Shown piece by piece: positions 1 to 11,859 of a stretch of DNA of 64,000 nucleotides (its first letter is position 1; each line of letters starts with the position of its first letter). The notes under the pieces were generated by a model. The model did no database searches and had not been told where the DNA came from. It worked only from the letters and a program-made list of their open reading frames with translations. The DNA is taken from positions 10,287,476 to 10,351,475 of the forward strand of contig NC_051089.1 in the NCBI RefSeq assembly GCF_901709675.1, in the 5' to 3' direction. A program made the translations under genes and the position numbers. This DNA is from Syngnathus acus (lineage: Eukaryota > Chordata > Actinopteri > Syngnathiformes > Syngnathidae).

Positions 1-3000
1 CAATATCCATGTAAAGATGGCTTTGGGTTAACAAGTAATATTTAAGGGCATACACGACATTGACGAATCTACTTTTTTTTCCAATGCATTTCTTTTTCCA
101 TTCTAAAATGGAATCTTTCATGAATTTATTCCACACTGAATTAGTCTGCCTACACGGATAAATAATCTTGTGTGTTCTTGAGAAATATCATCCTCTACCG
201 GCCCACCTGATGGCAAATATTTATAATACTGATTGACCTTTTTGTTGTTTGTTTGATTCTCTCCATCCCATTCACTGCCATTTTAACTTATTTTTTTCTA
301 TCGCTTTGTCTCGCTGTACACTGATATCATCCTTTGAACAGGTAATGATCCCAGTGTATTGAGATTGTCATGTGTGCTGCGTAGTGTAATGGCCTGTCTT
401 TTTTTTTTTTACTACCTGCCGCATACTAATCCCACAAGCGCATGACTGAGATGGCACCTGCAAGAAGCTGTACATGAGCTGCCGCCTCGCATCAAAGAAT
501 GCCCATTAAAAATGATCAAAAAAATGACTGCTCTCACGCCTCCCTGGTTGTGCATCCTTTGCTACCCCACATTCAAACACAAGCCTGAAACCACGTTCAC
601 GGCCAGACGTGGACATTCAAATTTTATTTCTCACAAATAAAATGTATATCATCCAATTTACTGGACCTACAGTGAACATCAATGTGATTGGGCTGCACTC
701 TGGGGCTGAAAACTATAAAGTTAAGAATGCATTTTTATCATTCGTTTTTATTTTATACAATTCCGTTGAACCCAAAATACATGATGAAATGCTTATTTTC
801 TACCTCTTATCTGGGGTTGAGTTGCAGGGGCAGACGCTTTAGCAGGAAAGCCCAGGTTTCCCTTTACCTAGCCACTTCTTGCACTCTTCAGGACACCCTG
901 CAAGGACTCAAGGAAGGCTGAGCACTCTTGACTGCTGCAAAACAACATAGGTGAATGGCACATGTTTATAGTTTTGGTGTTCTAATACTTAAGCGAGTGA
1001 TATTTGAATACATACGTACATGTGTAGTTGTGTACTTTGGTTCCTAGCAGGATTTCGACTCACTTTCTATTCCGCTCTCAAACAGAATAGAATAAATGCT
1101 TAAGACACTTTATTCAAATGAAACCTGTGCTATGGAATCAAAACTAGCAAAACTTTAGCTCAAGCTTTCTTGCAAAGGCTGTGAGTCAAAATTGCTAGTG
1201 AAATAATAACGTTGGCCTAAGATTGCAACTGCCACATGTTAAAACTGACACCTGCAGAAATGACAGGAAGAGAAACAGTCCCGGGAGACACAAAAGGAGT
1301 CATTGCAATTGTAAATGATTAGCATTGTACTGTATGTATCATTTCTCCGGCGTGAACAGGCAATGTGGTTATCACAGCTGAGGGAATGCAGAGGGAGCGC
1401 TGTTATCTCAGGGAGCCATTTTAATAAGAGATTCCTTTTCTTTGTACTCCTCCTCCCTCCCACGTTCCTCTCACTCAGTGGTCCATTTTAAAGCCATATG
1501 GCTGCATGTTTTGGTGGGTAATTTCACTGCTTTTCATGTCGCCAACGGTGAGGCATCCTCCTCCATTAGGTAGTGTCATCTTGTGATGTATGATGTACGC
1601 ATGGAAAGAAAGGGAGCCTGATGTTTATTCCTGACTTTCAAGGGAATGCTGGAGCTAAGCCGCCTGATTTCCTTTTAAGGAACAAAACTCTGTGAGAATG
1701 AGACTCCATGTTAAAGGCGCACACATCATGCCCTCCTCTGCACACACATACAGTTTATGACTCAACCACGTTTTTTTTTTTTTTCCTTTTCCTAATTGCT
1801 TATAAATTCTCCCTCGACATCAGAATTCATTTTTTGACCCTGGGAAAAAAAGATCACATGAAGTGATTTCCTTCTGATTTTTGCTTTGCTGTCTCCCGTT
1901 TTGCCTCTGAACTTACGGGAGCTCTGGACTTTGATGAAGGGGAGAATTTATATCACTTTATAGTAGGCTAGCATTAATGAGGCGCCACTGCTGGAAAAGT
2001 AAAATGCCCCATGGTCATGCATGAACACACTTGTCCAAGAGAAGCAAAAATTGACTTATTATGGTCACGCTGCTTCGTCTTGAAAACAGCGCTAATAATA
2101 ATAACATCCCAGACAGGGTGAGTTTCAAGATCATTTGAAATGAACAGGACTTTGTACGCTTTCCTTGGGATTCCTACAGGGCACTTTGTAATTTAGTGGA
2201 TGCTGCTGCAGGTTTAATTCCCAGCTGGTGCCTTAATACCGAGCCGCTTGAGCTTGCCACTGCCAGTCTACAAAAAGCCAATTATGAGATGCGGCAGATT
2301 TCCAAGACTGGTGTCACTAAGCATACATTTAAAATCCATGTCACTGTTCTTCTTGGCCAGGAACTGTCAGGTGTTGAGGGCATTGTGAGCAGCCTGGAGT
2401 TTGCATCAAATGAAGCAAACACACTCGTTGGCCCACAGTGAACAGGGAAAACGAGTAGTGAAATATGTCTTCTGTGACACCAGGGAGTGGAAGGTAGCTC
2501 CGTGTAACAGAATAAAAATAGTCTTTCCTATTAGCAAGTAAGACGAATACTGCACTCTGACAAGCACAATTTTGCCAAAAAGTTACATAAGTTAATCATT
2601 CTAATGTATCATTCAACATTATGACAAAAACTGTTAGCGCTTTATTATCCTTTCAATGTACAAGATGAATCTTAACTGCTGAAAGATAAATCTGCTACTA
2701 CGTTGCAGTTTGGATTAATTATTGGGCCTAAATACCGTAATAGGATGATATGACAGAGACCATTTTCCCCAACAGCTTGTTTTGAATCTCCATTTAATGT
2801 TGATTAAGTTGCTATTATTCACAATGCCTGCTCCATTTGTCTTAAATGTGTAAATTAGATTTTAATGGTAAAAATGCCCCATCTATCCATCACAGACATA
2901 CAAGACTATGGAAAGGCTTAATGGGATTCATCTTTTGAACGAATAGTATCTGTTAACATTCTCAACAGCACATGCATCACAAGGATCCAAAAGCTGGATC

Positions 3001-6000
3001 ACCTTCAATGAACACTTCATTGGGTTGACCAGCAGAATCTATTGAGAATTCTCCCTTCATAGAGATGACTTTCTTTCTTTTGGTATTTTTCTAGAATTTG
3101 CACAGGTAGAAATCAGCCTAAAGGGGCATTTGTGCAGTTGTGGGATGGAAAGTCACCTACTTGCGGCCAATCGTAGTGGCCCCCCTCAGCTGCATTAAAA
3201 TCCAGGAGGTAAAAGCACACACAGGGCTTGACATTGCGAAAGCAGAAATAGACAGGCTGGTGCAAGATAATGGCAAATGTAAAGTGTGTTTATAGAGGGG
3301 AACTGCAAGATCTCCCCTTTTGAATGACGTAGTCGGCCACACATATGTAACGTGGGCAGTTGGATGGCACTTCATGTGTGGGAGGTATGTAAGCAATTAG
3401 GTTTGTCTTTTTTTTCATAATTTGTCATAACTGGGCTCTGCCAACAATACCCAATATTTGATTTGTATATGATATGACCTAATCATGTCGCGTTATGCAG
3501 AATGCAGTGGTGCATGAGAAAGATCTACATATTGTATTTAACATTTGCAATACTCTGCTTAAAAGTAAAGGCCTGTGACTTCAGTGGCATTGATGCAAAC
3601 CTTATACGATAAATAATTCAAATGTAGCAACGTCTGTAAATGTCAGCGAAAATTATGTACCACGAGGAACGGGAGCAGGAGCTATAGCATAACTGACTGA
3701 TTGTTGTGCTGTCAAACTGCTTTGCATGAAAAAGGCCGAGCCTAATTGCAACACTTAGCTGCAACGCACTGATAATACATAGCAGGATTACAAAAGGACA
3801 CTCAGAATCTCTTCTGATGAGGAATTTCCTGGGTGACTTTGAAAGCTGTGCCACCACCCCCGTTTGTCTTTAGCGGGCTGGCGGTGGGGGGCACTGAAAG
3901 AGTGAACTGTATGTCACCTTGTCCTGTCTGACATGACAGATCCTTCAAGGAGATCCATCCACAACAATGTTTCATGCAATCATTCTGCATATGAATTATT
4001 TGTGTACTTTAGGCATGAGCCATTGGAAACGCACAAGTTTTGAAAAACTATTGAAAGGTTATTCGCCCAATTTCAGAATCATGTTCCTCAGAAATTATAG
4101 TACAGCAGTTTTCTTTATTACATCTTTATCATTATTACATCTATGCTCACAATTTTGGTCACACCATTAAATTTTAGTCCTATAAGGTAATGTTCATTAC
4201 CTCTAAAAACCTTATCACTCTTGATATTCTATATATTATGTGACCTCATGAACTTTCTTCCAGACAATTGGTCAAAAGTTAGCCATAAATACACTCGTAA
4301 AAAATTTGGGCAGCCTTTCCAAAAGAATTGACGCTGTTATATCTGCAAAAGCGTGGACCGATGTCATGCTAAACCCGGTGAATTAGTATTGTGAGTCGAG
4401 TCAGATGAGCAAGTGCTTTTGGCAATATAGTGAATTTATATTCACTTTACGGGGATTTCCAATGAATAATAATGCAAACAAAATGCATCTTTTGTCTTCG
4501 TCCCGACCGAACATAGCTAAGACCCAAGGTTGTGCATGTCAGTCCTGTCAAATCCACCTTACCACAATGAGATGACTGTCTACATTAAAATCCTGGAGGC
4601 AGAGAGCAGTAGTGTTAACTGTCTGCTGCCGTAATGAGAATGAGCTGTCAAAGACACGCATGTAATGGCTCCCTTGCTAGCTGCCCAGTTCAAGTCCAGT
4701 GGGACACAGCACTGACATACCATTTCTTTCACACTGGCTCTCCTCATGCAGTTTTTCACGCCTTCTCTGCCTTCTTCTACAGTTGCTCCTTCCCTCTATT
4801 CTTAAACGTTGACCTCGACAAGCAACTTATCATATACAGCACTGTATATTTTCTTCATTGTGTTGCTCTGATAACAAGATGTATACATGCCATAACCCAT
4901 CAAGATGTGAACGGAAAAGAATCAAGAGTGGCATTTAATGTCTACTTCATAAGCAAAAATCTACTTTAGCAGTATTAGTGCTTTTTGGGGGAGGTATACC
5001 CAGGTCATACAGGCACACCTACAGTAGACTAAGATCTTGATCACTCCTCATGACTCTCTGTCTTATTTCTGTATCGAAACGTAACAGCTACCACAGGCCT
5101 TTAATTTGCAAGTCCGGAAGGCCGGTGTTGCCAAGTATATCAATTTGACTGAGAACATCATTCACAGTCACATCTAACGTCACACAAGATAAACAAAAGC
5201 TGATATTTCTAAATTATGTTAAAGATCCTATTTAGTTGAATGGTTCCCTTGGCTTTCTGTTATACAACGCTAGGCTAAACAAATCTCGGCTGAGGTTTAG
5301 CCAGGTCCTAATCCTTTTAAAAAAAAATATAGCCAATGGACCGGTGAGTTTGAATTCTGACATTTTTTTCATAAGCCATTACTTTGGATGTCAATGACAT
5401 CCTATTGCTGACGTTGAGAATCAGATTATCATACTGTGTCGGTTGATTGACAGTTGACCTTCACGTTGGTTTAAAAGGAGCTGGCTAGATGCAGTGGATC
5501 AACTTGATTGCCTCTGTGATACCTATTAAGGCTAATTGGAAAGAATTACAAGGTACCAATTAATCTGAAGACATCAGACATGACATTTCATTAAAAGGGC
5601 CGAGGTTGACTTTCAGTGAAACACGGGAGCTTTTCAAACTTTAACCCCTATTCGTCATGCGCTGATTCTTTCAAAACATCATCTTACAATTGGGTCGATG
5701 CAACAATTACAGATAGTGTATTTGTGGTAGCCTTCCTTTGACAACATTCCACAAATGGTGGGATATATAAACTGATCATTTAAGCAAAAATCTTTTGTTA
5801 TCTTTCTGCTCTTTATTGTTGCTGGCTTTGCTCCAAAATTCCCATTCCTTAATATGAACAGTAAACATTTTATTAATAGGGGAATAAATGAGGTCTGTGT
5901 TTGTCCTAGATGGATAACATGTTTCAGACAGTAACCACGGCATGGCAGACCAGCCCACTGATATACGTAACTGCCTGTCGAGCTGAATAATAATGAGCGC

Positions 6001-6780
6001 CACATGCATATTAACGCCAGCACTCTGCATAATTCTTCATGTTCTGTCTAGAAACTCCCAGACACCTCCCTGGTATTGCTTAACCCTTCTTTGCCAAGAC
6101 TTCACATCCACATTCCCACACACGGTGAGGAATCTCCCCTTCGCCCTAGTTTTGCCCGCATCATCTCTCCAGCTGGCTGCCAAGGCTTTTTCCCAGACTC
6201 CACTTCACATGCTACCACCCCTAGGAAACACACGATGGAGGTGTGCGATCCCAAACGAGATTGTCGTTACCTCCCTTCCACTCAATTGGTACAGTAGGTG
6301 CTTTTGGAAGAACTACAGCGACATCTGCATGTGCCACGGTTACAAAGCGCCATGCTCATACCCACCCACTTCGCTCGCTGGGCTTCCCCTGCCAGTCTGT
6401 AGTACCGCCTACTCCACATCCCCTACGGCGCTCATTTCTCAAATTACTAAACATGGCTAATTGTGTGAGGCGTGACGCTCACTTCATTTGAATATTCTGG
6501 CTTTGGGGGGGATTTGCCGTAGCACAGGGAGCGAATTAAGCAAGGATGTCTGGAAAAGGGAGGATCCGCAATTAGACACACAAGACTCTGTGGAATAAAT
6601 TGCACCATGAAACTAATCTCCACACTCCTAATGCTGTGTTATATTGTTTTTTTAATGTGATCAATGTGTCACACTGCGCAACAGATTTGCGTTCCCAATT
6701 TATTTATCATTAAAGGTCCCGCATGTTTAAATCCCGACATCTTTGAAGATGATTACCAATACGGTCAAGCTTGAGATTTG
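1..6780. other. unique non-coding stretch
   Basis: I see no gene, RNA gene or recognisable mobile element. The stretch is AT-rich with short T runs (near 402-411 and 1772-1784). Splice-like signals occur here, including a minus-strand segment at 4563-4592 and a plus-strand acceptor near 4263. None has coding-like composition or a recognisable product. A long open frame at 5993-6460 (plus strand) lies in C-rich, stop-poor DNA; I do not regard it as a gene. Confidence 0.6.
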
Positions 6781-6783
6781 AAT

Positions 6784-6834
6784 CATATATATATATATAT
6801 ATATATATACGTATATACATATATTTTTACCATG
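6784..6834. repeat. AT/TA microsatellite
   Basis: An uninterrupted AT dinucleotide run of about 25 bp continues into interrupted ATAC/GTATAT units. It is a simple repeat with no other content. Confidence 0.9.
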
Positions 6835-7219
6835 TGCAAGTTGTGAACTAACTCTTTTCAGTCTCGTCCTTTACACCTTTAGTCTATATTCAGCATGGAT
6901 CCTATGGGACACCTACATTGCACACTTATAAGCATGTCAATCAGCAGACATTAAAAAAACATCAAGTAAAGAAAAAAAAATGCAATGAGTATACGTAAGT
7001 ATAGAGTCTGCTAAGTACGGTATACACTCCAAAAATACCCGTTTTGAACCGCATGTGATTGAATGAATCAGCCGTACAGCTTCCGAACATGTCTTTAATT
7101 AACATTGAAGAAATAAAAAACAGGCACAGGTTAAGCGTTAACAAGCGTCATCGGCTAATGAGCCGGCTTTATTTTTTTTAATATAAATATTTTACCCTTT
7201 TCTGTTTCCACCCCCTCAC

Positions 7220-7430
7220 TCCCCACTTCCATTTGCCAGTATGCCTTCACGATTTAATGATATGCAAATGAAATATGCATAAAACGACTCTGCGGTGAGA
7301 TGATTAAGCACAGAGGACATTAGCCAGTGCCCGCCACAGTCCGGTTTTCTCCCTTGCATTCCGTTTCGCCCAAGCACCAACATCGTAGTACAATTAAAAT
7401 CTATATTTCTCATGGACTCCAATTAATAAC
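7220..7430. promoter_or_regulatory. enhancer-like AT-rich island with octamer motif
   Basis: A perfect POU octamer ATGCAAAT lies at 7262-7269. It is embedded in a TAATGATATGCAAATG context and followed by a second ATATGCAT half-match. There is no open frame of interest. The texture (homeodomain and POU words, few simple repeats) resembles vertebrate conserved non-coding elements. That it is a real enhancer is inference; alignment to other vertebrates would decide it. Confidence 0.35.
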
Positions 7431-7779
7431 ACAAGAAAAATCCATTTGAGAAGAAATTTAGAATCCAGTCAGGGTTCCTCTTGCTCCAGTTTTGTATGAT
7501 CCATGCGCAGTCAAGGCAGCTGTCTTTATATGTGGCAGTTGGCACTCTGGAGAGCAGGCAGAAAGGAAATGTTTTCCAAAAGGGGAGCTTGTCACTGGCA
7601 GTGCAGCTTTTCCTTGCTTGTTTGCCAATACAGTTAAATCACCACTGGAATACAAGGAAGCAAAAAACATATCCTTGTTTTTGCCTTTCTTTTCTCCCTC
7701 TCTCATTTTCCCCTCACTCAAACTCACAAGCACACACTCCACCTCCCCTTCCATTCCGCTGGCTCGTGCAAGCCCCCTT

Positions 7780-8110
7780 TTTTGTAATCCATTTGCGTAA
7801 TGAAGACACTGCGCAATTAGCATCCCCCATGGAATTAAATCAAAAGATGATTATCCAACGTTAATTAGCGTCGAAGATTGGAATATCCAAGCGTTTCCCG
7901 CGAAGACAATGGAACACTGTAATTAAAAATGAAATTTGTCGTATTTGTTGCGATCACAATTATCGTGCTTGAAATGACGGAAAACAATTCTAAAATCGAC
8001 GCCTCCTTTCTTGATGGTGGTACATCCAGATTCGGGCATCTTGGTTGCGCACACCATAGCAGAGAAGCAAGCACAAAGATGTGATAATCCCTCCCTTTGG
8101 TTGCCGTCCT
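7780..8110. promoter_or_regulatory. enhancer-like island rich in TAATTAG words
   Basis: The block contains CGCAATTAGCATC (7812-7824), TTAATTAGCG (about 7861-7870) and several further AATTA cores in unique, repeat-free DNA. The 13-mer recurs exactly at 10906-10918 in a second island about 3 kb away. TAATTA is the core recognised by many homeodomain proteins. The block fits a conserved non-coding element, but conservation was not testable here. Confidence 0.35.
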
Positions 8111-8639
8111 TAATTATTCATTTTTCCCAACTATGTCTTGTTCAATCCAGTGGGAAAAAAAGAGTTCATGTTGGATGCAGATGGGTATCCTAGCATTGCT
8201 GATTAACATTTTAAATCCGCCTTAATTCCAAATGAGAAAACGAACTTGATAAAAATCCTCCATTCTCTGCCTTTGGTTGATGCCCATCTTGACTCAGTGC
8301 TCGATGCCAGTGAACTGCTCCTTCAGACCCACAGCATCTCCAGACTCCCAAGTAAACCCTCTTAAACCGGCATTGCATCTGCTTATGATGGATGGGGAAA
8401 ATCGTCAAAGGGTGGAGTTTGTTCGTTTCTTTTGGGTGGTTGGCAATAAGGGGACAAAAAAAGTGGCAGAGATGTGGGTGTGAGATCTGTAATGAGTTCC
8501 CACGGCCTCACTAGCCTCAGTTTGGGTGCAGACGGGCCAGCACCTCCCCCTCAGTGCCTCTTGAACTGTCTGCCTGTGCCTTCTGCACCCATTCATTTTG
8601 CTGGTGTGCCATCCCTGCTGTCTCAGCCTGTCGGGAGCC

Positions 8640-8880
8640 AGTCCTGTGGTAATATCTGTAAATATGCATTGAAAAATAACAGTGCTTCCTCTCCACTGTG
8701 GTTGTTGCTGATATAGAAGCCAACTGCCTTTGTAAGACTCCCAAAATCATCAATGAAAAGATGTCATCACCGGGGAAAAGTGGATTCAGTCTTGTCCTTT
8801 TGTTGATTGCAAATTGTTTTGCCAGTTCATTAGTATGCATCATCTCATTTGCATTTTTGCCTCAACAGCTGCCAGTGAGC
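8640..8880. promoter_or_regulatory. enhancer-like island with octamer and E-box
   Basis: A reverse-orientation octamer ATTTGCAT lies at 8847-8854, followed by a CAGCTG E-box about 15 bp later (8868-8873). The upstream part holds TATGCAT and AATATGCATTG words. The DNA is unique with no supported gene. The regulatory role is inferred from motif content only. Confidence 0.3.
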
Positions 8881-9049
8881 TTCAGTCGGTCCCCCACCTC
8901 TATTTTCTCCCCCTCCTCTTCCACAAACAAGACTGGCAGCATCTGTTGAAGCATTGCCATGCTTGATATGGCTGCCAGCCAATGTAGTAACAAATGGAAA
9001 TTTTCAGGGTTTGGCACAGAAAGTGTCAGCCGCTTTGGTTTGCCACTCA

Positions 9050-9160
9050 TCTCGTTTTTAATTTCCGTTAATGGTGCTTTGTTGGATTATTCCTTTGATC
9101 AGAAGCAGCGCCCTGATTAACGAAGCAAATTTTGTGCTAATTAGTGATATCGGGTGCTGG
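9050..9160. promoter_or_regulatory. enhancer-like island with TCF/LEF and homeodomain motifs
   Basis: CTTTGATC (TCF/LEF-type) lies at 9093-9100. Homeodomain cores GATTAA (about 9115-9120) and TAATTAG (9138-9144) follow within 50 bp. The sequence is unique and not coding. The role is inferred. Confidence 0.3.
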
Positions 9161-9597
9161 CGCACGTCTGTTTGTTCTTTTCTCTTTTGTTTTTGTGAAG
9201 CGACGCACGATCCCATAAAAGAATCCGACAGATCCGACAGTCTAGGCAGCGATCGGGACCGAAGTTGTAGTGCACGTCCCGCTTTGTTTGTCCATCACTT
9301 TTCTTGCCCGTTGTTGTATTACTCCAGTTGGCATGCCAGTTTTAGACCCAACAAGGCCAAATTACCGATCCTTCCGTCAAGTCCATTGCTGCCAACTGTG
9401 ACATCGAAATGGCATTGATCGCCAACGTCCATGTCCGTAGCTCCACACAAACTGGCATGGCGTGTCCTGCCCAGATGGTCGACTGGCTGCTTGGCACAGA
9501 GTGCTGTGCCTCAGATGGTTAGAGAGAGAGCCAGTCTGAAAGAGTAGGAGGAGTTTTCTTTTGTGCCGCCGCCACACCCCCATTTTTATCAGAACAA

Positions 9598-9612
9598 AAC
9601 AATGCCATTGTT
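9598..9612. promoter_or_regulatory. perfect inverted SOX-type site
   Basis: AACAATGCCATTGTT is a perfect odd palindrome of 15 bp: two head-to-head ACAAT/ATTGT SOX cores separated by three bases. Paired inverted sites are a known binding mode of SOX-E proteins. A palindrome this long is expected a few times per 64 kb by chance, so the significance comes from motif identity and its position inside the 7.2-11.1 kb motif cluster. Confidence 0.35.
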
Positions 9613-10599
9613 TATGTTCTAGAAATTCAGTTTAATTAATCCAACAAAGGTCTGCCAACATGTTTGTCATCCTCTCATGCGCAATGCCCTTTACTCTGTG
9701 TTCACTTCCTGTCTTGCCGCCTCCGTGATGTGTTGTATTTTGTTGGGTTCCATCATGGCGCATGAAGCAACTTCTTCTCTCATCGATCAGTCAGTCCATT
9801 GCATAATTCACTCCAGTGGCTTCTTCCAATGTCTATCCATATTCAGCAGTCCACCATGGCGAGGCGTGATGGCATGAATATCTTCTCAAGGGAGTCCAAC
9901 CTCCCAGTAGCCCAGAAAGATCCATCCAAAACAAGATGAAGGAAAAAGTAGCTGCGTCTCGAGACAACCAAAATGACGGTGGTACCCTTCTGACTTCCAG
10001 CTCCATCTAAACACCAATCTTGGAGAGCGAACGCAAGTCTGGCTTGGTGCTACCACTGAGTGGTTGGCACTGTGCCAACTTCTCTCTGCCATCAAGCACA
10101 TTCGCTCTTTTTTTCCCATATTTGCCCATCCCCTTTCTCAGTCCCTCTCACCCACCCTCCTCCTCTTCCTTGCTTTCCTTCCACATGCCCGGTGCACCCA
10201 TCTCGCACTGCCCTCTTTTGTTCTACGGACTTGATGTTAATTAACGCGCGGGTTAATTGATTCTAAAGGCGTGTGTGAAACTTGCTGCGTTTGTGGGTCG
10301 CCCTGCCTCCGCGTTGGTTCTGGATGGAGAAGGAGAGACTCGCTAACCACAGTGGGCATACTTCAATGCGACAAAACCAATGTAAGCTTGGTCTGACTAT
10401 GCCACAGCCCGCAATAAAATTTCGAGCTCCTTTTCAGAGTGTATTTGATTGAAGTTCATTCTTTCCCATAACGCAATGCGGTCCTTTGTCTTTCATTACT
10501 CCATGATCGTGTATCTTTTTTTTTTACGTTTTTGACCATCTGCCTTGTCGGTAATATTCATCAGACATGCGTAAAAGGCGTAGTGATGAGGCTGTAAAC

Positions 10600-10935
10600 A
10601 AATGTGTATTTGTCGATTTGCTGACGATCCAAATAAAAAGCTTATTTCCTTCGTTTAGTGGTTTTGTCATTGCCGCATAATTAAATCTTAGTCACGTCTC
10701 CATGTCTCTGCCACAGCTCTTAATTCTGCTCGTTTAGTAAGGCGCTGATTGAAAAACGGAGATGTCGTTTAATTATTTAATACCCTCCCCCGCATAGAGG
10801 AGGGGAATAACCTCTGCTCTTAATTAGCAATGCTGCCCCTTACTTTAATAGTCAAGACAGAATCGACTAATTAAGGAAAATTCTTGATTCGCAAATACCT
10901 CGCTCCGCAATTAGCATCAGCGCTGTAATGTAGTT
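10600..10935. promoter_or_regulatory. enhancer-like island with repeated AATTA cores
   Basis: The block holds multiple homeodomain cores: CTTAATTAGCA (about 10819), ACTAATTAAGG (about 10867) and CGCAATTAGCATC (10906-10918). The last is an exact copy of the 13-mer at 7812-7824. The sequence is otherwise unique. It continues directly into the octamer cluster downstream. Confidence 0.4.
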
Positions 10936-11035
10936 AAAAAACAGCGACGGGGAAAAAAACAGCGACAAACTGCTGCAATGTGCGCGAATCCACCATTGTT
11001 TGTTTTAATATCGCGGCAATGCAGGCAAAAGCTGA

Positions 11036-11120
11036 ATTCATTATGCAAATTGGTTGGTATTTGCATAATATCTTATGAGCGGAATATGCAAATGATCCAC
11101 ATAATTTATGAGCGCTTGTG
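11036..11120. promoter_or_regulatory. triple octamer (POU-type) cluster
   Basis: Three perfect octamers lie within 51 bp: ATGCAAAT at 11043-11050 (plus), ATTTGCAT at 11059-11066 (minus) and ATGCAAAT at 11086-11093 (plus). A TTATGAGCG word occurs twice, at 11073-11081 and 11106-11114, interleaved with the octamers. An octamer is expected only a few times in the whole window, so three in this span is far from random. Binding by POU-domain factors is the known property of the motif; enhancer activity is inferred. Confidence 0.55.
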
Positions 11121-11842
11121 CCGGTTTTACAGCCTTCCCATAACTTACAAAGAGGTATCTCCCTCCTCTCTCCTCCTATCCAAGCTGGCACAACGTGCAC
11201 CACACTCATGACCACACAGAACTAAAGGAGCACACCCACAAACAGGGTGCGATGACTGGCTGGGAAAAAAACTTAGGTGATAGACTGAAGGGGTTGGCAA
11301 GTGGAGTGGAAGGTGGCATTGGTAGATTTGTAGGGGAGGGTGTGCATAAATCCCGCCACAGAGGCTTAGTAGCAGGTGCTAATTCTCTATCATGACTGCA
11401 AAACTAAATTAACGGGAGACAAAAGCAAAGACGGCGGATTTCGACTGGGTGGAGCATCTACTATTTTTGACTCACTGCCTTGTTGCACACATTTGTTCTG
11501 CACTTTTGTCTTTTTCACATCATCGCTTTCCTCTTTGGATGAAGAAATCGATATGGAATATACTACATGAGAGAAGGAGAAGTCTCAAGGTATGCATATG
11601 TGGGCACCAGTGCCCGAGGATGCCAGCACCAGCCCAGCTCAGAAACCGTCAGCAGGTAGAATTGGATGAGGCTGATGTGTTGAACAGCAAGATAATTGTT
11701 TGTGCATCTGATTCGCAATCAGGATTCTATTTGCTGCAATTATTCCGTTCTGTCTCGATTGCAATAATTGCCTGCTTTGCATAGTGAATGGACATTGCCC
11801 TGGAGGACAACAACAAACACGACAGGACTGCAGTACAGATTT

Positions 11843-11859
11843 CCACAACATTGTTGTGG
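11843..11859. promoter_or_regulatory. 17-bp perfect palindrome with RUNX/SOX-like half sites
   Basis: CCACAACATTGTTGTGG reads identically on both strands except for the central base. The half site TTGTGG resembles a RUNX core, and ACAAT/ATTGT resembles SOX. About one palindrome of this length is expected by chance in a window this size, so the call is weak. Confidence 0.2.

Noticed and set aside
4264-4382. Plus-strand segment after TTCTTCCAG with about 40 open codons ending in a stop
   Set aside because: Looked like a terminal exon, but its third positions are A-rich and no family is recognisable. The surrounding sequence is indistinguishable from background.
5993-6460. 155-codon open frame, the longest in the window
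   Set aside because: No domain, signal or membrane pattern that fits a known family. It lies in C-rich, stop-poor DNA with overlapping frames of similar length, as expected by chance.
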